A stretch of 64,000 bases of DNA from Helichrysum umbraculigerum (lineage: Eukaryota; Streptophyta; Magnoliopsida; Asterales; Asteraceae). A model generated the notes under the pieces. That model did not search any database. It saw only the letters and a program-made list of their open reading frames with translations, and was not told where the DNA came from. This document shows, one piece after another, positions 46,558 through 58,119 of this stretch. The DNA lies in assembly GCA_949592205.1 (NCBI GenBank), contig CATIUR010000001.1:216882250-216946249 (forward strand), given 5' to 3'. Position numbers and translations under genes: made by a program. Within the stretch, counting starts at the first letter, position 1. Each line of letters begins with the position of its first letter.

Positions 46558-46710
46558 CTGTGGAAATGCTCGTTGCCCTGTACACCGTTATTACACCTAA
46601 GATCTGGAAAACTGTGGAAATGCTTAAATGCCCGGTACACCGTTAGTACATCTAGGATTTGGAACACTGTGGAAATGCCTAATTGCCTTGTACACCGTGA
46701 TTATTCCTAG
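46558..46710. repeat. Three-unit tandem repeat in the LTR leader (copy at 53537-53690)
   Basis: Three diverged units of about 50-57 bp, each containing CTGTGGAAATGC and then GTACACCGT. Located downstream of the TATA box, so probably transcribed. Confidence 0.8.
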
Positions 46711-47562
46711 GGATGAACGCCTGCATGTAAAGGAGGGTCTATGTTTATGACAGTAGAATATATGCTTTAATGAATGAATACAGAGTTCTGTCAAGAGGGC
46801 TTAATGCTCCATAAACATTGCTTAACTCTACAATACCGATAGTTTAGAATAACAACAGTTAACAACCAGTACACAGTTAGATAATAACAAATAGACTTAG
46901 AGGTTAAGAAAGGTCAGTAAATACAATTGCGGCCTGTTGCCTTATGCCTGCTCCCTAGATAAATCAAGGGTGACTTTGTCTTATTCAAGCAAAAGTTCAG
47001 GGGGATTTGAAAACAGTCTGATCTGATCAGGGTTCATGATAGCCTAGGTACTCAGTGACATACGTATTTAGATCCGGAACTAAATAAGTAGGGTCCTAGT
47101 GTTTACAACTAAGTTTATCTGTCTGTTAAATGATTGTGTCCCCAATAAGCATCATCCTAACTGTATGCTATCCTAAATCATGGTGAACCACGTCTTTGTT
47201 ATGTTTAAGTGTTACATATATGCTAGCTTCCCTTTACTTTTATGCTTTATTAGTTTAGTAGTTTTAATTAAATGAAAACCCAAAAACAATCACCTATCCA
47301 CTTATCCAAAACCCTAGCTTGATTACTAAGTTATCCGAACTAGCTCTGTTTCAATTCTGCCGTCGTGAGGAACGACCCTGGATCATCCTTACCATATACT
47401 AGTATCAGGTATTCGTACCAAGTACCAGTAGATAGTACGGAGGATTAGGCTCCCCCGACAAAATATAAATTTAAAACTACCCACTGACGCCGCGCCTAGC
47501 GGAAAGATCTGCAACGACGGGAAGAGATTCCTGATCCGACCGTTGTGTGCGCGTCAAGTTTT

Positions 47563-47570
47563 TGGCGCCG
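47563..47570 (+). other. Primer-binding site, tRNA-Asp type (short match)
   Basis: TGGCGCCG seven bases after the 5' LTR. Athila elements use the 3' end of tRNA-Asp, whose match normally continues further; here it breaks after eight bases (CTTAGACA follows). Confidence 0.65.
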
Positions 47571-47756
47571 CTTAGACAAATTTAGTTTTTAAGCGATCCT
47601 TTTGGATTGGGATTCACCATCCCTATCCGAAGTTACTTTCTGCCCGTAGATTAGTTAGATTAAGTTAGCGTAGCGTAGTTTAAATTAATTTCCCTTCTCA
47701 CCCCAACTTTAATTCTAAAACCTTATTCTTGTGCTGTCTTTACTGATAACTTGGCA

Positions 47757-48908
47757 ATGGTAACTGTACAACAACTAAGTGATCAATTGGAAAGTCTCAT
47801 TAATTTAAACCAAGATAGACGTAGGAGTGATGCCCACTTAGATAATGAATGTCAAAGGTATAGTATGAATTATTCGGAAAACATAGGGTACTTAAATCCT
47901 CAATTACAACATCATTATGACCCTTATGCTTTCCAACAACATCAATACCAACCTTACTATCCTGAACCATTCAGAGTCTATCCACACTTATCTTTCTCTG
48001 TACACGAACCACAACCGTATGAAAGTTATAACTTGAGAGATATGCCCATAGCTTATCTTAGCAGTAATGCTACTCCTTCGCCTTCTCACGACCCACTTGA
48101 ACATTTACTTAAAGAACAAGAAGACATGCTTAGAAGATGTACTGATAAGCTGTCTAAAATAGAAACACTAGTCCAAGTGAGAAGTGAGAGAATTAGGAAT
48201 CAAGTTACAACTGATTATAGGCTACAGGAAGATGAGAGGCACCCACACACCACATCTACATCACTTGACATGGACTTTCATTCTCATGAGTCTGGTTGCA
48301 AAACTCCTTCAAATCCTACACCTTCCCAATCTTCTAAATCCTCACTTCCACCCATTCTTAACCTATCTACGTCCGAGACCGACGAGGAGTTCATTCTAGA
48401 GGAACTTTCCGAACCACTGCAACTCGAAACTACTGGCCAGGGTGACGAGTACGACTTGGTGGACGAAGAAATAGAAATGGAGACCCTGGAGATGGAGATT
48501 TACACAGAAGACTCAGCTTCAGAAGGACCGGAGGAATGCGTACCAACTCTGAGAAGTGATTTCATTCCAATCCAAACCGACGTGGTTGACAACATCCCAC
48601 AACAACTTGTGGTTGATGATATCCCACATATCTTTCTTGATGAATCACCCACTGATCTAGTTGACCCATCTACTACCTTAGACCAGCCAGTTACCCAAGT
48701 AGTCGATGAGAATGTTGCTACAAGATTGGAGACGTTAACGGATACTGTCCCACCTCCATGCCCAGTGTACAACATGATCATTGACCATAAGACCATAGGA
48801 AGTAAGGCGGGTTCTGCGTCATGGTTTCCCTACAAACCTTCTCTCCACCACATAATGACATATACATCTTGGAGTAGTAAGGATTCCTTTGACCAACCCA
48901 TTCAGTAA
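47757..48908 (+). CDS. Unrecognised 383-residue protein of the non-autonomous element
   Basis: The ATG at 47757 (MVTVQQLSDQLESLINLNQD) lies about 190 bp after the primer site. The N-terminal part is Tyr/Gln/Pro-rich, then comes a short coiled coil (LLKEQEDMLRRCTDKLSKIE), a Ser/Pro-rich linker and a long acidic region. There is no Cys/His knuckle, protease or polymerase motif. The TAA at 48906-48908 is followed by the same open frame up to TAG 49101-49103, including a hydrophobic stretch (ALTSTCLILLGMCQYYPL), so the ancestral protein was probably 448 residues. Its position is that of gag, but similarity to Gag is not visible. A structural or trans-acting role is only a guess. Confidence 0.5.
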   Translation: MVTVQQLSDQLESLINLNQDRRRSDAHLDNECQRYSMNYSENIGYLNPQLQHHYDPYAFQQHQYQPYYPEPFRVYPHLSFSVHEPQPYESYNLRDMPIAYLSSNATPSPSHDPLEHLLKEQEDMLRRCTDKLSKIETLVQVRSERIRNQVTTDYRLQEDERHPHTTSTSLDMDFHSHESGCKTPSNPTPSQSSKSSLPPILNLSTSETDEEFILEELSEPLQLETTGQGDEYDLVDEEIEMETLEMEIYTEDSASEGPEECVPTLRSDFIPIQTDVVDNIPQQLVVDDIPHIFLDESPTDLVDPSTTLDQPVTQVVDENVATRLETLTDTVPPPCPVYNMIIDHKTIGSKAGSASWFPYKPSLHHIMTYTSWSSKDSFDQPIQ

Positions 48909-49107
48909 ATCCGACCCAAGGAGGTATTAGAAGTTGAGAGATTTGTTATACCTCCAGTTAAACTATTCTCTCACTTTGAACCATCTCCTAATATTGGACA
49001 TGCCCTAACCTCAACTTGCCTTATACTCTTAGGTATGTGCCAATATTATCCCTTGTGTCTACTGATGGATGCAAGGAAGCCTCTAGGATTGCCTGACAAA
49101 TAGTGCT

Positions 49108-49160
49108 AGAGTCAAGCTAGAGACTCGAACAAAAACAAGCGCTTCTCAGGAGGCAACCCG
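49108..49160 (+). other. Two-hairpin block after the ORF, copy 1
   Basis: AGTC-AAGCTAGA-GACT (49110-49125) followed by CAGG-AGGCAA-CCCG (49147-49160), 7 nt after the readthrough stop. Matching blocks lie at 50036-50082 and, inverted, 62915-62961. Confidence 0.7.
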
Positions 49161-50035
49161 TATCTAACGTAGTTTTGGTAATAGTAATATGCTAACTCAA
49201 TAAATAGAAAATGAAACCCTAAGATTAATGTTCCAAGTTTTCTTTATTTTTTTGAACAAAAAGGATGGTTTGGGAAATTACTTCATTGAAAATTTTGTTA
49301 ATACCTTAAAACTTCCTACTCCCGTTTGTTTGAACTTCATTGCAACATCTATTTTAACCATTATCTAAAATCTCAAGTTCTTAATGTCCCTTCACTCACA
49401 AACATGGAATCCTGCTAGAATGAGAATTAGGAACCTTAGTAATCTTATACACCCATTCACATATTTCGAGCATTGGAGGTACTTACATATGTTTCTGTGA
49501 ACATACCTAAAAGATCTTTAACTGAATTATCTGATAGCCTGATTTGTATGTCAATATGTGTATTATGCTCGAACTCGTTTAAAAATGTGTGCTTTGGACA
49601 TCTTTTAAATTACTCATGCTAGTATTTCCATATCTGCTATTTGTGCTAAGGTGAAAGTATAGGTAACTAACACTTTTGGTATGAGATTTGATTCCAAGTC
49701 ATACACTGATTTGTTTCATCTACAAAGTACTCACTTTGATAGGTTATTTGCAAACTAGTGAGTCTATGATTTGGAAGATAATCACTTGTTTGTTAGATCA
49801 CAATTGCTTGTTCTACTTGTACAAATGCCTAGCAAACAGGAACCGACGCCTATGGATAAAGGAATCTTTGAGTATAATGGGAAGACAACAAGGGGAGCTC
49901 ACAGTTCATTAAATTTGAAAATCTTTGGAGCATTGCTTTGCAGGGGAGAGGAGATAACACTTCTAGACACAAAAATGAAGCTCTACTTGTGTCCGGAGGA
50001 TGACATCACTTCATATTATTTTCTATCCTTTTGGA
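49161..50035. other. Spacer with weak open frames
   Basis: Mostly AT-rich non-coding sequence. An open segment from about 49771 to 50055 (with MDKGIFEYNGKTTRGAHSS) has no clear start and no recognisable similarity; it may be a relic coding piece because the second hairpin block sits on its stop. Confidence 0.3.
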
Positions 50036-50082
50036 AGTCAAGCTCTCGACTATAAAAGCAGCGCTGCTCGGGAGGCAACCCG
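50036..50082 (+). other. Two-hairpin block, copy 2
   Basis: AGTC-AAGCTCTC-GACT (50036-50051) and CGGG-AGGCAA-CCCG (50069-50082). A TAA stop (50053-50055) of an open frame lies between them. Confidence 0.7.
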
Positions 50083-50699
50083 TGGAATAAGACGTGTTGA
50101 GAGAAAGTGTCAACAAGTGAAGAAAATCTCTGACTATCCTTCACACTTGAGCGTACCTAAAAATACTTTATGAAAACTTCTCCGGAATTACAACTCATTT
50201 GCAAATAAATCACTGGTCTTAGAAAATAGGGAAATCACTTTGAAAACTGATAATTCATGTGTTTCGAGCATTTGAGGTACTTGCATACTACTTTTATGCA
50301 TTATGCTCGAACTCGTTTAAAAACACATGTTTTATAAAACTGATTTGTAATAGAAAACATCTTTTCAAAATTCTGAGACAGTGATTTCTCTTTCCATTTG
50401 CAATAAAAACCGAGTTTGTAAAAATGGTACGTCCAATGTGTTCACACTTACGAGATTAATTCACAAGAGAATGATGGATGAATAAACCAATAGCAAGATG
50501 CTTGAAGCCGAGCCGATCTTCATAGATGCAGAAAAGGATCTTGGCAACATCTCTTTTCAGCAATTTCAGACTTTCAGCTTTAATGCAGCCTGCTATCTGG
50601 GGAGTGTCTTAACCCTTTACCCTCTTTTGTTTATGATTCAGTATATTATTTGCTTTGTTAAGTTTGTTAAGTAGTCTATACTCTATCCTAAGCTTATCA

Positions 50700-52336
50700 C
50701 TAAGTGTGGGATTCCAGCCCAAAACAAACACTTGAGAAACATTTTCTTACATGTTCAAACTCTAAGTGTGGGATTTTACTTCCAGTAAAACTCAACTCAA
50801 GAGAACATTAGGGACAATGTTCCTCTAAGTGTGGGATAGCAGGTATAGAATACCTTGGTTAGTTTTTATGATCTTTAATGTCCGAAATAGTAAACTCAGA
50901 AAATGTTCCTCAAATTTTTCAAAAATTTTCAAGAAAATTAAAAAGTATGAGCTAAATCACTTGATTAACTCTACTATTTTTGAGTCATAATATCTTTTAA
51001 GAGGAACTGTTTTCAAATATGAGTAAGATATTTCGGAATCTAGGGAAAATAAGGTAGAAATTTCTTAATAAATAAATGATAATCTAATAGGAGCGTGACG
51101 AAGCACATACAACCCTATTTGCAGTGAGGTATCTTGAGCCTAATAACATTCATCTTTAATGCTTCACTATTCATTTCTTGTGTGTGCCGATGCATGTATC
51201 TCTGAATTAGAACTTGCTCTTGACATACGCTTCGAGACCACATTGGTGTGTACCGTACGCGGTATAGGTGCAATTAGATGACCTTGACATTCCCTAGGAT
51301 TTAACCCCTTTTCGCATATCTCTTGAAGCCCCAAACCCTTCCGATACTTATTTTTAGTATCGATGATCCGCCTAGTAAACCCTTTTGAGCCTAAACCTTT
51401 CGTTTCATTGAACCCTCATCTTTAAACCCTATTTCCCAAAATATCCCCAAACTTATCTTAGAATTTCTGAGGTTATGAAGAACATCTTTTAGAATATCTT
51501 ATCCTACCCTTTCGTGCTCTCCAAAAAGATTGAAGAATGCTTGGTGTGAAAATTTGACACTGCGAAAAGACTCGAAATGTTCAAGATAAGGGATTTCTGA
51601 AAGAATAATAATAAAAAAATATATCCTTGGAAATTCTCTGGCAAAGAAGTTCTGAAGAAGAAAAGAAAATAGAAAAGTATAAAAGCAGAAAAAGAGAATA
51701 AAAAGAAGAAAAAGAAGAAAAAAAAAAAGAAAGAAAAAAAATAGTTCCACAAGAATAAAGCTTAAAGTCCTTTGAAGTATCGTCCTCACAAAGAAGATTC
51801 TGATAGAAGACCAACAGCTATCTCATTTCCGTTCTAAATAAAGTTGTTCATGATCTCAGTTGTTTTAAGATAAGCAACCCTTACAACCCAAATATACCAC
51901 TATCCATACCCTTTAACCTCACCAAAAACTACAACCCTCATGAATGTCTTGGGATAATTAGCACCGTCCTCACCTAAGTGGCGGAGATCCGATTCTCGAT
52001 CAAGCCTATGACGATGAGTGCTGCATGACTGGCTATTTGAGCGATTTCGTTTGTTCTAGATTGATAGGAAACCCGATACACTTTGAGTGAATTGAGTGAC
52101 CACCTTTAGTGAGATCGCCTAGTCATGTGTACTCCAAGATCATGAGATTTGGAAGTATGCCTAAGAGAATCTTTTCTTGTTTATGAAAGGTTCATCTTAT
52201 CTTTCCTTATATTCTTGAAATTATCTTACTTACATCTGGAAGTGGTAACTCTTAAAACATGTTGTGACTCTCCCTAAAATGTTTTCAAAAACTGAGTGTT
52301 GCTTGAGGACAAGCAACGTCTAAGTGTGGGATAACT
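50700..52336 (+). other. 3' non-coding region with repeated PPT-like words
   Basis: CTAAGTGTGGGAT occurs at 50700, 50762, 50824 (exact 62-bp steps) and 52320; the last directly precedes the 3' LTR and is the polypurine tract. A purine-rich A/G tract lies at 51650-51745. The whole region, about 1.64 kb, is collinear with 60131-61767 (inverted). Confidence 0.85.
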
Positions 52337-54542
52337 TGATGTGACGCAAAAAGTCATGTTTTTAAGTATGATATTCCACACTTTTTGGACACATCTTAAG
52401 TGAAAACATTCCAAAACAATCTTTATTTACTAAAATTCACTAAAGTGCTCCAAATATAGGCGTTGCTACAAAAATCACTAAAAACGTCCAAATAACGAGC
52501 AAAACAGAGCGAATAAACAACAACCAATTCTAATATTATATTATTTCAATAATATAAATATCTAATATTTGTAATTAATAATTTTCGAATTATTAATTAT
52601 TTCGTATCACCAACTATATTGTATTCAATTTGTCGAGTTTAATATGTTCATTTCGTACGTAATTATATATACATATAACTACAAGTCTAATACGTCACGT
52701 ATCACATATTAAGTTTCACAAAACTTTACACATAAAAATCGTTTTGAATTCACTAATCAGGGAATTACTCTGGGTAATGCATGAAATTAAGTAAGGATTA
52801 ATACCCTAAATGGAGGATTGTCACAAGTTAATTAGTAGAAGCTAGCATTGTAATACTTGAATATTGTACGAAGAAATACAAGTTGTTATTCTGCTCGCAA
52901 TTCGTATCAGTATTATCTATCCTTTCTATTATTAATTTGTCATATTGTTCTTGTTTGATGTATGTGATTTATTAATAATAGAAATGTTTATTGTTATACA
53001 TTGTGAGTAGTGTGCTTGTATGTTAGTCATGATTTAAATAGTAGTGATGATGTTACTGCAAATATATGATATTGGGATAATATCATTATGAAACAACTGA
53101 GGTAACGTTATACGGCTTTCATTTGTATAGCGCCGAAAACATCACGAATGTGTGGAGTACGGAACGTGGAAGCTATGAAAGTCGTGGGCACAATCCGTTG
53201 GGAAATAATGTCCCGATTATTATATAATTGGGAGTTGTTATACTTTGTTATCTGTCTAAACTTATCCTGAATATAGATCTAGTGTCTCTTACCCTTTCCA
53301 GACTTTCACGTGACTGTTGCCCTTAGGATAGGACTTTGCAAACCCTAATACTACGTAAATACAGTTATCTCCAGTTACAGTATGAAGCTATGAACTTTCC
53401 ATAAAACGGCACAGTACTTCGTATAGCGTTGGAAACACCACTAGTGGAGTACAAATACGTGGAAGCTAAGGAAATGCCGTAGGACTGTTTCATCGTGGAT
53501 TACCTAGAAGTGACCCTTCTAGAACTCGGGTCTAGGAATTAAAGCTGTGGAAATGCTCGTTGCCCTGTACACCGTTATTACACCTAAGATCTGGAAAACT
53601 GTGGAAATGCTTAAATGCCCGGTACACCGTTAGTACATCTAGGATTTGGAACACTGTGGAAATGCCTAATTGCCTTGTACACCGTGATTATTCCTAGGGA
53701 TGAACGCCTGCATGTAAAGGAGGGTCTATGTTTATGACGGTAGAATATATGCTTTAATGAATGAATACAGAGTTCTGTCAAGACGGCTTAATGCACCATA
53801 AACATTGCTTAACTCTACAATACCGATAGTTTAGAATAACAACAGTTAACAACCAGTACACAGTTAGATAATAACAAATAGACTTAGGGGTTAAGAAAGG
53901 TCAGTAAATACAATTGCGGCCTGTTGCCTTATGCCTGCTCCCTAGATAAATCAAGGGTGACTTTGTCTTATTCAAGCAAAAGTTCAGGGGGGTTTGAAAA
54001 CAGTCTGATCTGATCAGGGTTCATGATAGCCTAGGTACTCAGTGACATACGTATTTAGATCCGGAACTAAATAAGTAGGGTCCTAGTGTTTACAACTAAG
54101 TTTATCTGTCTGTTAAATGACTGTGTCCCCAATAAGCATCATCCTAACTGTATGATATCCTAAATCATGGTGAACCACGTCTTTGTTATGTTTAAGTGTT
54201 ACATATATGCTAGCTTCCCTTTACTTTTATGCTTTATTAGTTTAGTAGTTTTAATTAAATGAAAACCCAAAAACAATCACCTATCCACTTATCCAAAACC
54301 CTAGCTTGATTACTAAGTTATCCGAACTAGCTCGTTTCAATTCTGCCGTCGTGAGGAACGACCCTGGATCATCCTTACCATATACTAGTATCAGGTATTC
54401 GTACCAAGTACCAGTAGATAGTACGGAGGATTAGGCTCCCCCGACAAAATATAAATTTAAAACTACCCACTGACGCCACGCCTAGCGGAAAGATCTGCAA
54501 CGACGGGAAGAGATTCCTGATCCGACCGTTGTGTGCGCGTCA
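52337..54542 (+). repeat. 3' LTR of the Athila-like element, chimeric
   Basis: 2206 bp. It matches the 5' LTR to 52531 and again from 52826, but bases 52532-52825 (294 bp) replace the 737 bp corresponding to 45102-45838. The lost part includes the TATA box and the GTATACGG motifs. The replacing DNA ends GGATTGTCACA, like the reverse complement of another LTR start. Confidence 0.93.
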
Positions 54543-54547
54543 ATCCT

Positions 54548-55768
54548 TCCACACCATTATCATCAACAAATTGATCTTGATTATCAACAATCAACCAACA
54601 ATTAATAGGTTTTTTTAAGAGCATTATCATATACATTCTAAAGTACTCAATCAGTTACAATTTAACTCATAAATACTTTGTGTATATGAACATAAATTAA
54701 AAAAATACCTGGTGTAATATTTCTTTCTCTTACATGAGAGATTTAGACAATGATATCCCCAACCATGCTACGGTTTGATGCCATGTTATCCCGGATTTCT
54801 TCTTCAACATATTTGATGCCCTAAAACACAGAAGATAAGATTATCAAACCAGACAAATTAGGAGTTAAAATTGAAAACAGAACTCATCAAATCAGTCATT
54901 AATCAAAACCCTAAATCAAATAATCAATGGAACCACCGTTATAAACTTACAGCCTATAACTTTACAGCCACTTATTAATTCCTAGATACGTACTTTTCCA
55001 TCTATGGATTAAACAGGATAATGGGTTTTCTACGTAACATATGATTTTAAAAATATCACTAGATCATACAGAACCTACGAATAAAAATAAAAATCACCAA
55101 ATCAAACAAAAACATACAAAACCTATGAATGAAAAAGCAAACCCTAATTTCTGAAATCAAGTTGAGAGCATCAAAATTAGGGTTAAAGAAATTCACTAAC
55201 ACAAGATACACCTAAAAATAATCATCAAATTAGTGGAATTGAAATTAAATACGAATCATAACTGAATAGAAATCGAAATTGAATCAGTTACCTTCAGCCA
55301 GGGAAATTGATCAGAAAACTATAACATCTGATCATAATTGAAATTGAAATCGTAATAAACAATTAACTCAAACATCATAAAGAATTATACCTTCGTCATT
55401 TAACCATTTTATGTCAATTGCTGCATCGAGCATCTCAGCCGTATCCATCTTTGTACCACCAGTTACAAATTCGTGATCTATATCGGAATTGAAAAAAGTA
55501 GACGAATTTTCAAGGGTTTCCGATCGGATTGGATGATGATTGGATTGGAGTAGGTTTCCGATTGGATTGGAATGGATGAAGGAGCCGGGATATAATGAAA
55601 AGATCAGCGCTGAGATGCCGTGTGGTTATTTTAATAAGGGTTAATATTGTAATTAACTAATAAACCTAATGATTTATTGGCTAATCAAATGGAGGCTTAG
55701 TTATAATTTGGCAATACTAATACATAGGTGATTACATAATCAGGCTCTGTAATAATAGTAAAGAGAGA
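54548..55768 (-). other. 5' part of the second Helitron
   Basis: AT-rich, intron-like, with bHLH-derived exons at 54720-54822 and 55392-55472. Ends at A|TCTCTCTTTACTATT. Confidence 0.45.
55392..55472 (-). pseudogene. bHLH transcription-factor fragment
   Basis: The frame reads EFVTGGTKMDTAEMLDAAI before a GTATAA donor. GGTKMDTA-MLDEAI is the loop and second helix of plant bHLH proteins of the HECATE/INDEHISCENT-like class. The following residues (DIKWLNDEG instead of the usual Y-V-KFL) have diverged. A next exon, beginning GIKYVEEEIRDNM after an acceptor at about 54822, may belong to it. No basic region is present, so it cannot bind DNA as it stands. Confidence 0.55.
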
Positions 55769-56280
<512 letters not shown>

Positions 56281-56335
56281 GAATAAGTTTGATGTTAACA
56301 AAATGAAAAAGAAAAGAAATATTATTATTAGAATA

Positions 56336-56556
56336 AGTTTGAGAAAACCGAGATTACCGATCAATTGAACTACATTGAACAATCGATTGCAATCCTCGAT
56401 GAAAAGATCAAGAAGTTAAGAAATAAAGAAATAAGATTATTTAAAGTTCAATGGAAGCATCGGAAAGGTTCAGAGTTTACATGGGAGCCGGAAAAGGAAA
56501 TCACTCGATATTATCCGGCTTTACATCAAGATTGGATTGTGAGGACACAATCCTAA
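56336..56556 (+). pseudogene. C-terminal chromodomain remnant of another chromovirus
   Basis: The frame includes YIEQSIAILDEKIKKLRNKE and VQWKHRKGSEFTWEPE, the typical end of Tekay-like Pol with its chromodomain (KVQW-HRKGSE-TWEPE). Nothing upstream is left: the microsatellite replaces it. Polypurine tract AAGTGGGGGAAAGT and an LTR start follow, so this is the 3' end of a truncated element distinct from the two complete ones. Confidence 0.85.
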
Positions 56557-56572
56557 ATAAGTGGGGGAAAGT

Positions 56573-57660
56573 TGTAACGCCCCTAAATTTTGTAAGTTAA
56601 ATCATATTATATACGTTTTATTGTCTAAGTATTATATATATTATATTGCGATTGTGTAATAAGTTTAAGACGTAATTCTATAATAAAAATAGTTAGTAGG
56701 ACTTGGCCTATCAAATAAATTGGTTAGAGGGATAAGAATTGTTAAGTGAGTAAAGTAGAGGGGGAGAAAACAAAAATAAGTAAATAAAACTAGTTTCCAG
56801 CTCTTTCCTCCTCATTCTAAATACGGAAAACAAAAGAAAGAGTGTATGTATATGTACGTAGCGAGCTAGAGCAGCAGGAAGAAACAAGAAGTTGTAAATT
56901 AAGCTAGTATTCATCAAATTGAAGCTCATAAACCCTTAATCTATCTTCCTTAAGGTATAAATAATCTTCTTTGTTAGTTAATTTGATGTTAGGGTTTAGT
57001 TGCATAAACCCTAAGTTATTGGAATTGAAGGGTAAGGGGTTAGTTAAGTGAATTAAGGTTTCATACACTTTTTTGAGTCATATTACATGCTTGAATCGTT
57101 AATTGTTATGTGGAAGAAACCATATTTATATGTTAATGGGTGTTTAAAAGATTATGTATATATGTGAATGTTATGAAATGATGTTCTTGATGAAGATGAT
57201 ACAAGTAAAGAAAGAATCAAATTCCCATTTGTATATGACCTTGTAAATAAGAATGTATGAAACATGAAATTGGAAGAGTTGGTGTTATTGAAATTTAAGA
57301 CCTAAATTATGAGTTGAAAGTAAAATGATTAAAGGCTAAGGTATGTTTTTTGTAATTCATGTTTATGTGCCTATGTGATTAGGTGATAAACGAATTGGAA
57401 TTGTTGCAAGTGGTTGTCATAAGCCATTGCAAGGTAAGTAGATGGATGATTGTGATTCAAGTGGTGATTATGACATTAGCTTGATGTTAGCCAAGTAATG
57501 ATCATGACACTAACTTGATGATGTTATGTTAGCCGAGTAATGATTATGGTATTAGCTTGATGCTAGCCAAGTAATGTTTGTGTCATTAACTTGATGATGT
57601 TGATTCTTATGAATTAATATGGTTATGTTATTAAGGATCCTTAATATGTGATGTTATGAT
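56573..57660 (+). mobile_element. Start of the 3' LTR of the truncated chromovirus
   Basis: TGTAACGCCCCTAAATTTTG directly after the polypurine tract. The right end is not clear; no TG...CA end with duplication was found, and the boundary given is approximate. Confidence 0.6.
57466..57605. repeat. Degenerate tandem repeat, about 35-42 bp, four units
   Basis: Units combine TGATTATGACATTAGCTTGA-like and TGTTAGCCAAGTAA-like words. It lies in the LTR of the truncated chromovirus. Confidence 0.65.
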
Positions 57661-58119
57661 ATGTTATTGTCGTGCCTCCAGTGGTCGGACGGGTTTTAAT
57701 CCGGTCGTTGAACCAACCAACCAGGATGCGCGGACAGGGTTTTAAATTTATAGAGCAGGGGAATCCTAAGTTGTATACTACTGACAGACCTAAAAGGGCA
57801 GCAAGTGGTATGTATGACTCAGGTGTCGTTCTTCAAACTACAACGGGCATGGGAGTCTAGGAAGTTTTATTATCTTTGGAGATTCAGCTAGGGTTTTTTA
57901 AAAGTTTTTTTGGATAGGTTTGGTTTTTATAACTAAATACTAATTTAAATAAAGAAAATAAAACAAAAGAGGTTTGTACGGAGACTCGGTCAACAGAGGA
58001 TAAGCGAGTGTTTACTATGATTTCGTTAAATGTTATTGATGAATAGTCAAGGGTAAGGCTACTAAATGTGATGACTAATCCGGAGAGGATAGAAACATAA
58101 TTAATGCAAAGTATTGTAC
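57661..58119. other. Unassigned junction region
   Basis: A plus-strand open segment (57672-57860, with RMRGQGFKFIEQGNPKLY) and a minus-strand one (57884-58189) have no recognisable identity. The region joins the truncated LTR on the left to the Athila-type LTR on the right. Confidence 0.3.

Larger units (their letters stand above)
44907..47556 (+). repeat. 5' LTR of the Athila-like element
   Basis: 2650 bp, begins TGATGTGACGCAAAAAGTCA and ends GTGTGCGCGTCA. It has a CTATAAATAG TATA box at 45623-45632, three GTATACGG motifs upstream of it, a 36-bp duplication of CT-rich sequence (about 45715-45820) and a three-unit internal repeat (46558-46710). Confidence 0.93.
44907..54542 (+). mobile_element. 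Non-autonomous Athila-like LTR element, 9.6 kb
   Basis: LTRs at 44907-47556 and 52337-54542 are bounded by the 5-bp duplication ATCCT (44902-44906, 54543-54547). A TGGCGCCG primer site (tRNA-Asp type, as in Athila) follows the 5' LTR, and GTGTGGGATAACT precedes the 3' LTR. There is no gag, protease, reverse transcriptase or integrase. The interior holds one 385-codon ORF of unknown type and long non-coding sequence. LTR and 3' non-coding parts match the coding Athila-type element at 58120-64000. LTRs differ by about 1% outside one replaced segment. Confidence 0.9.
29570..55768 (-). mobile_element. Candidate Helitron of about 6.06 kb, split by two LTR retroelements
   Basis: The minus-strand 5' end is A|TCTCTCTTTACTATT at 55768 and the 3' end is the hairpin CCCGCAAA-T-TTTGCGGG (29581-29597) with TTATAATCTAG|T at 29570-29573. 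The 3' end is nearly the same as that of 8619-18773, so the two are one family. Subtracting the Tekay element and the Athila-like element, each with one duplication, leaves about 6060 bp. That body carries kinase and bHLH gene fragments. No Rep/helicase is seen. Pairing of the two ends is inferred. Confidence 0.5.

Noticed and set aside
51499..51814. Phe-rich open frames on the minus strand
   Set aside because: Reverse of a purine-rich tract in the non-coding 3' part of the Athila-like element.
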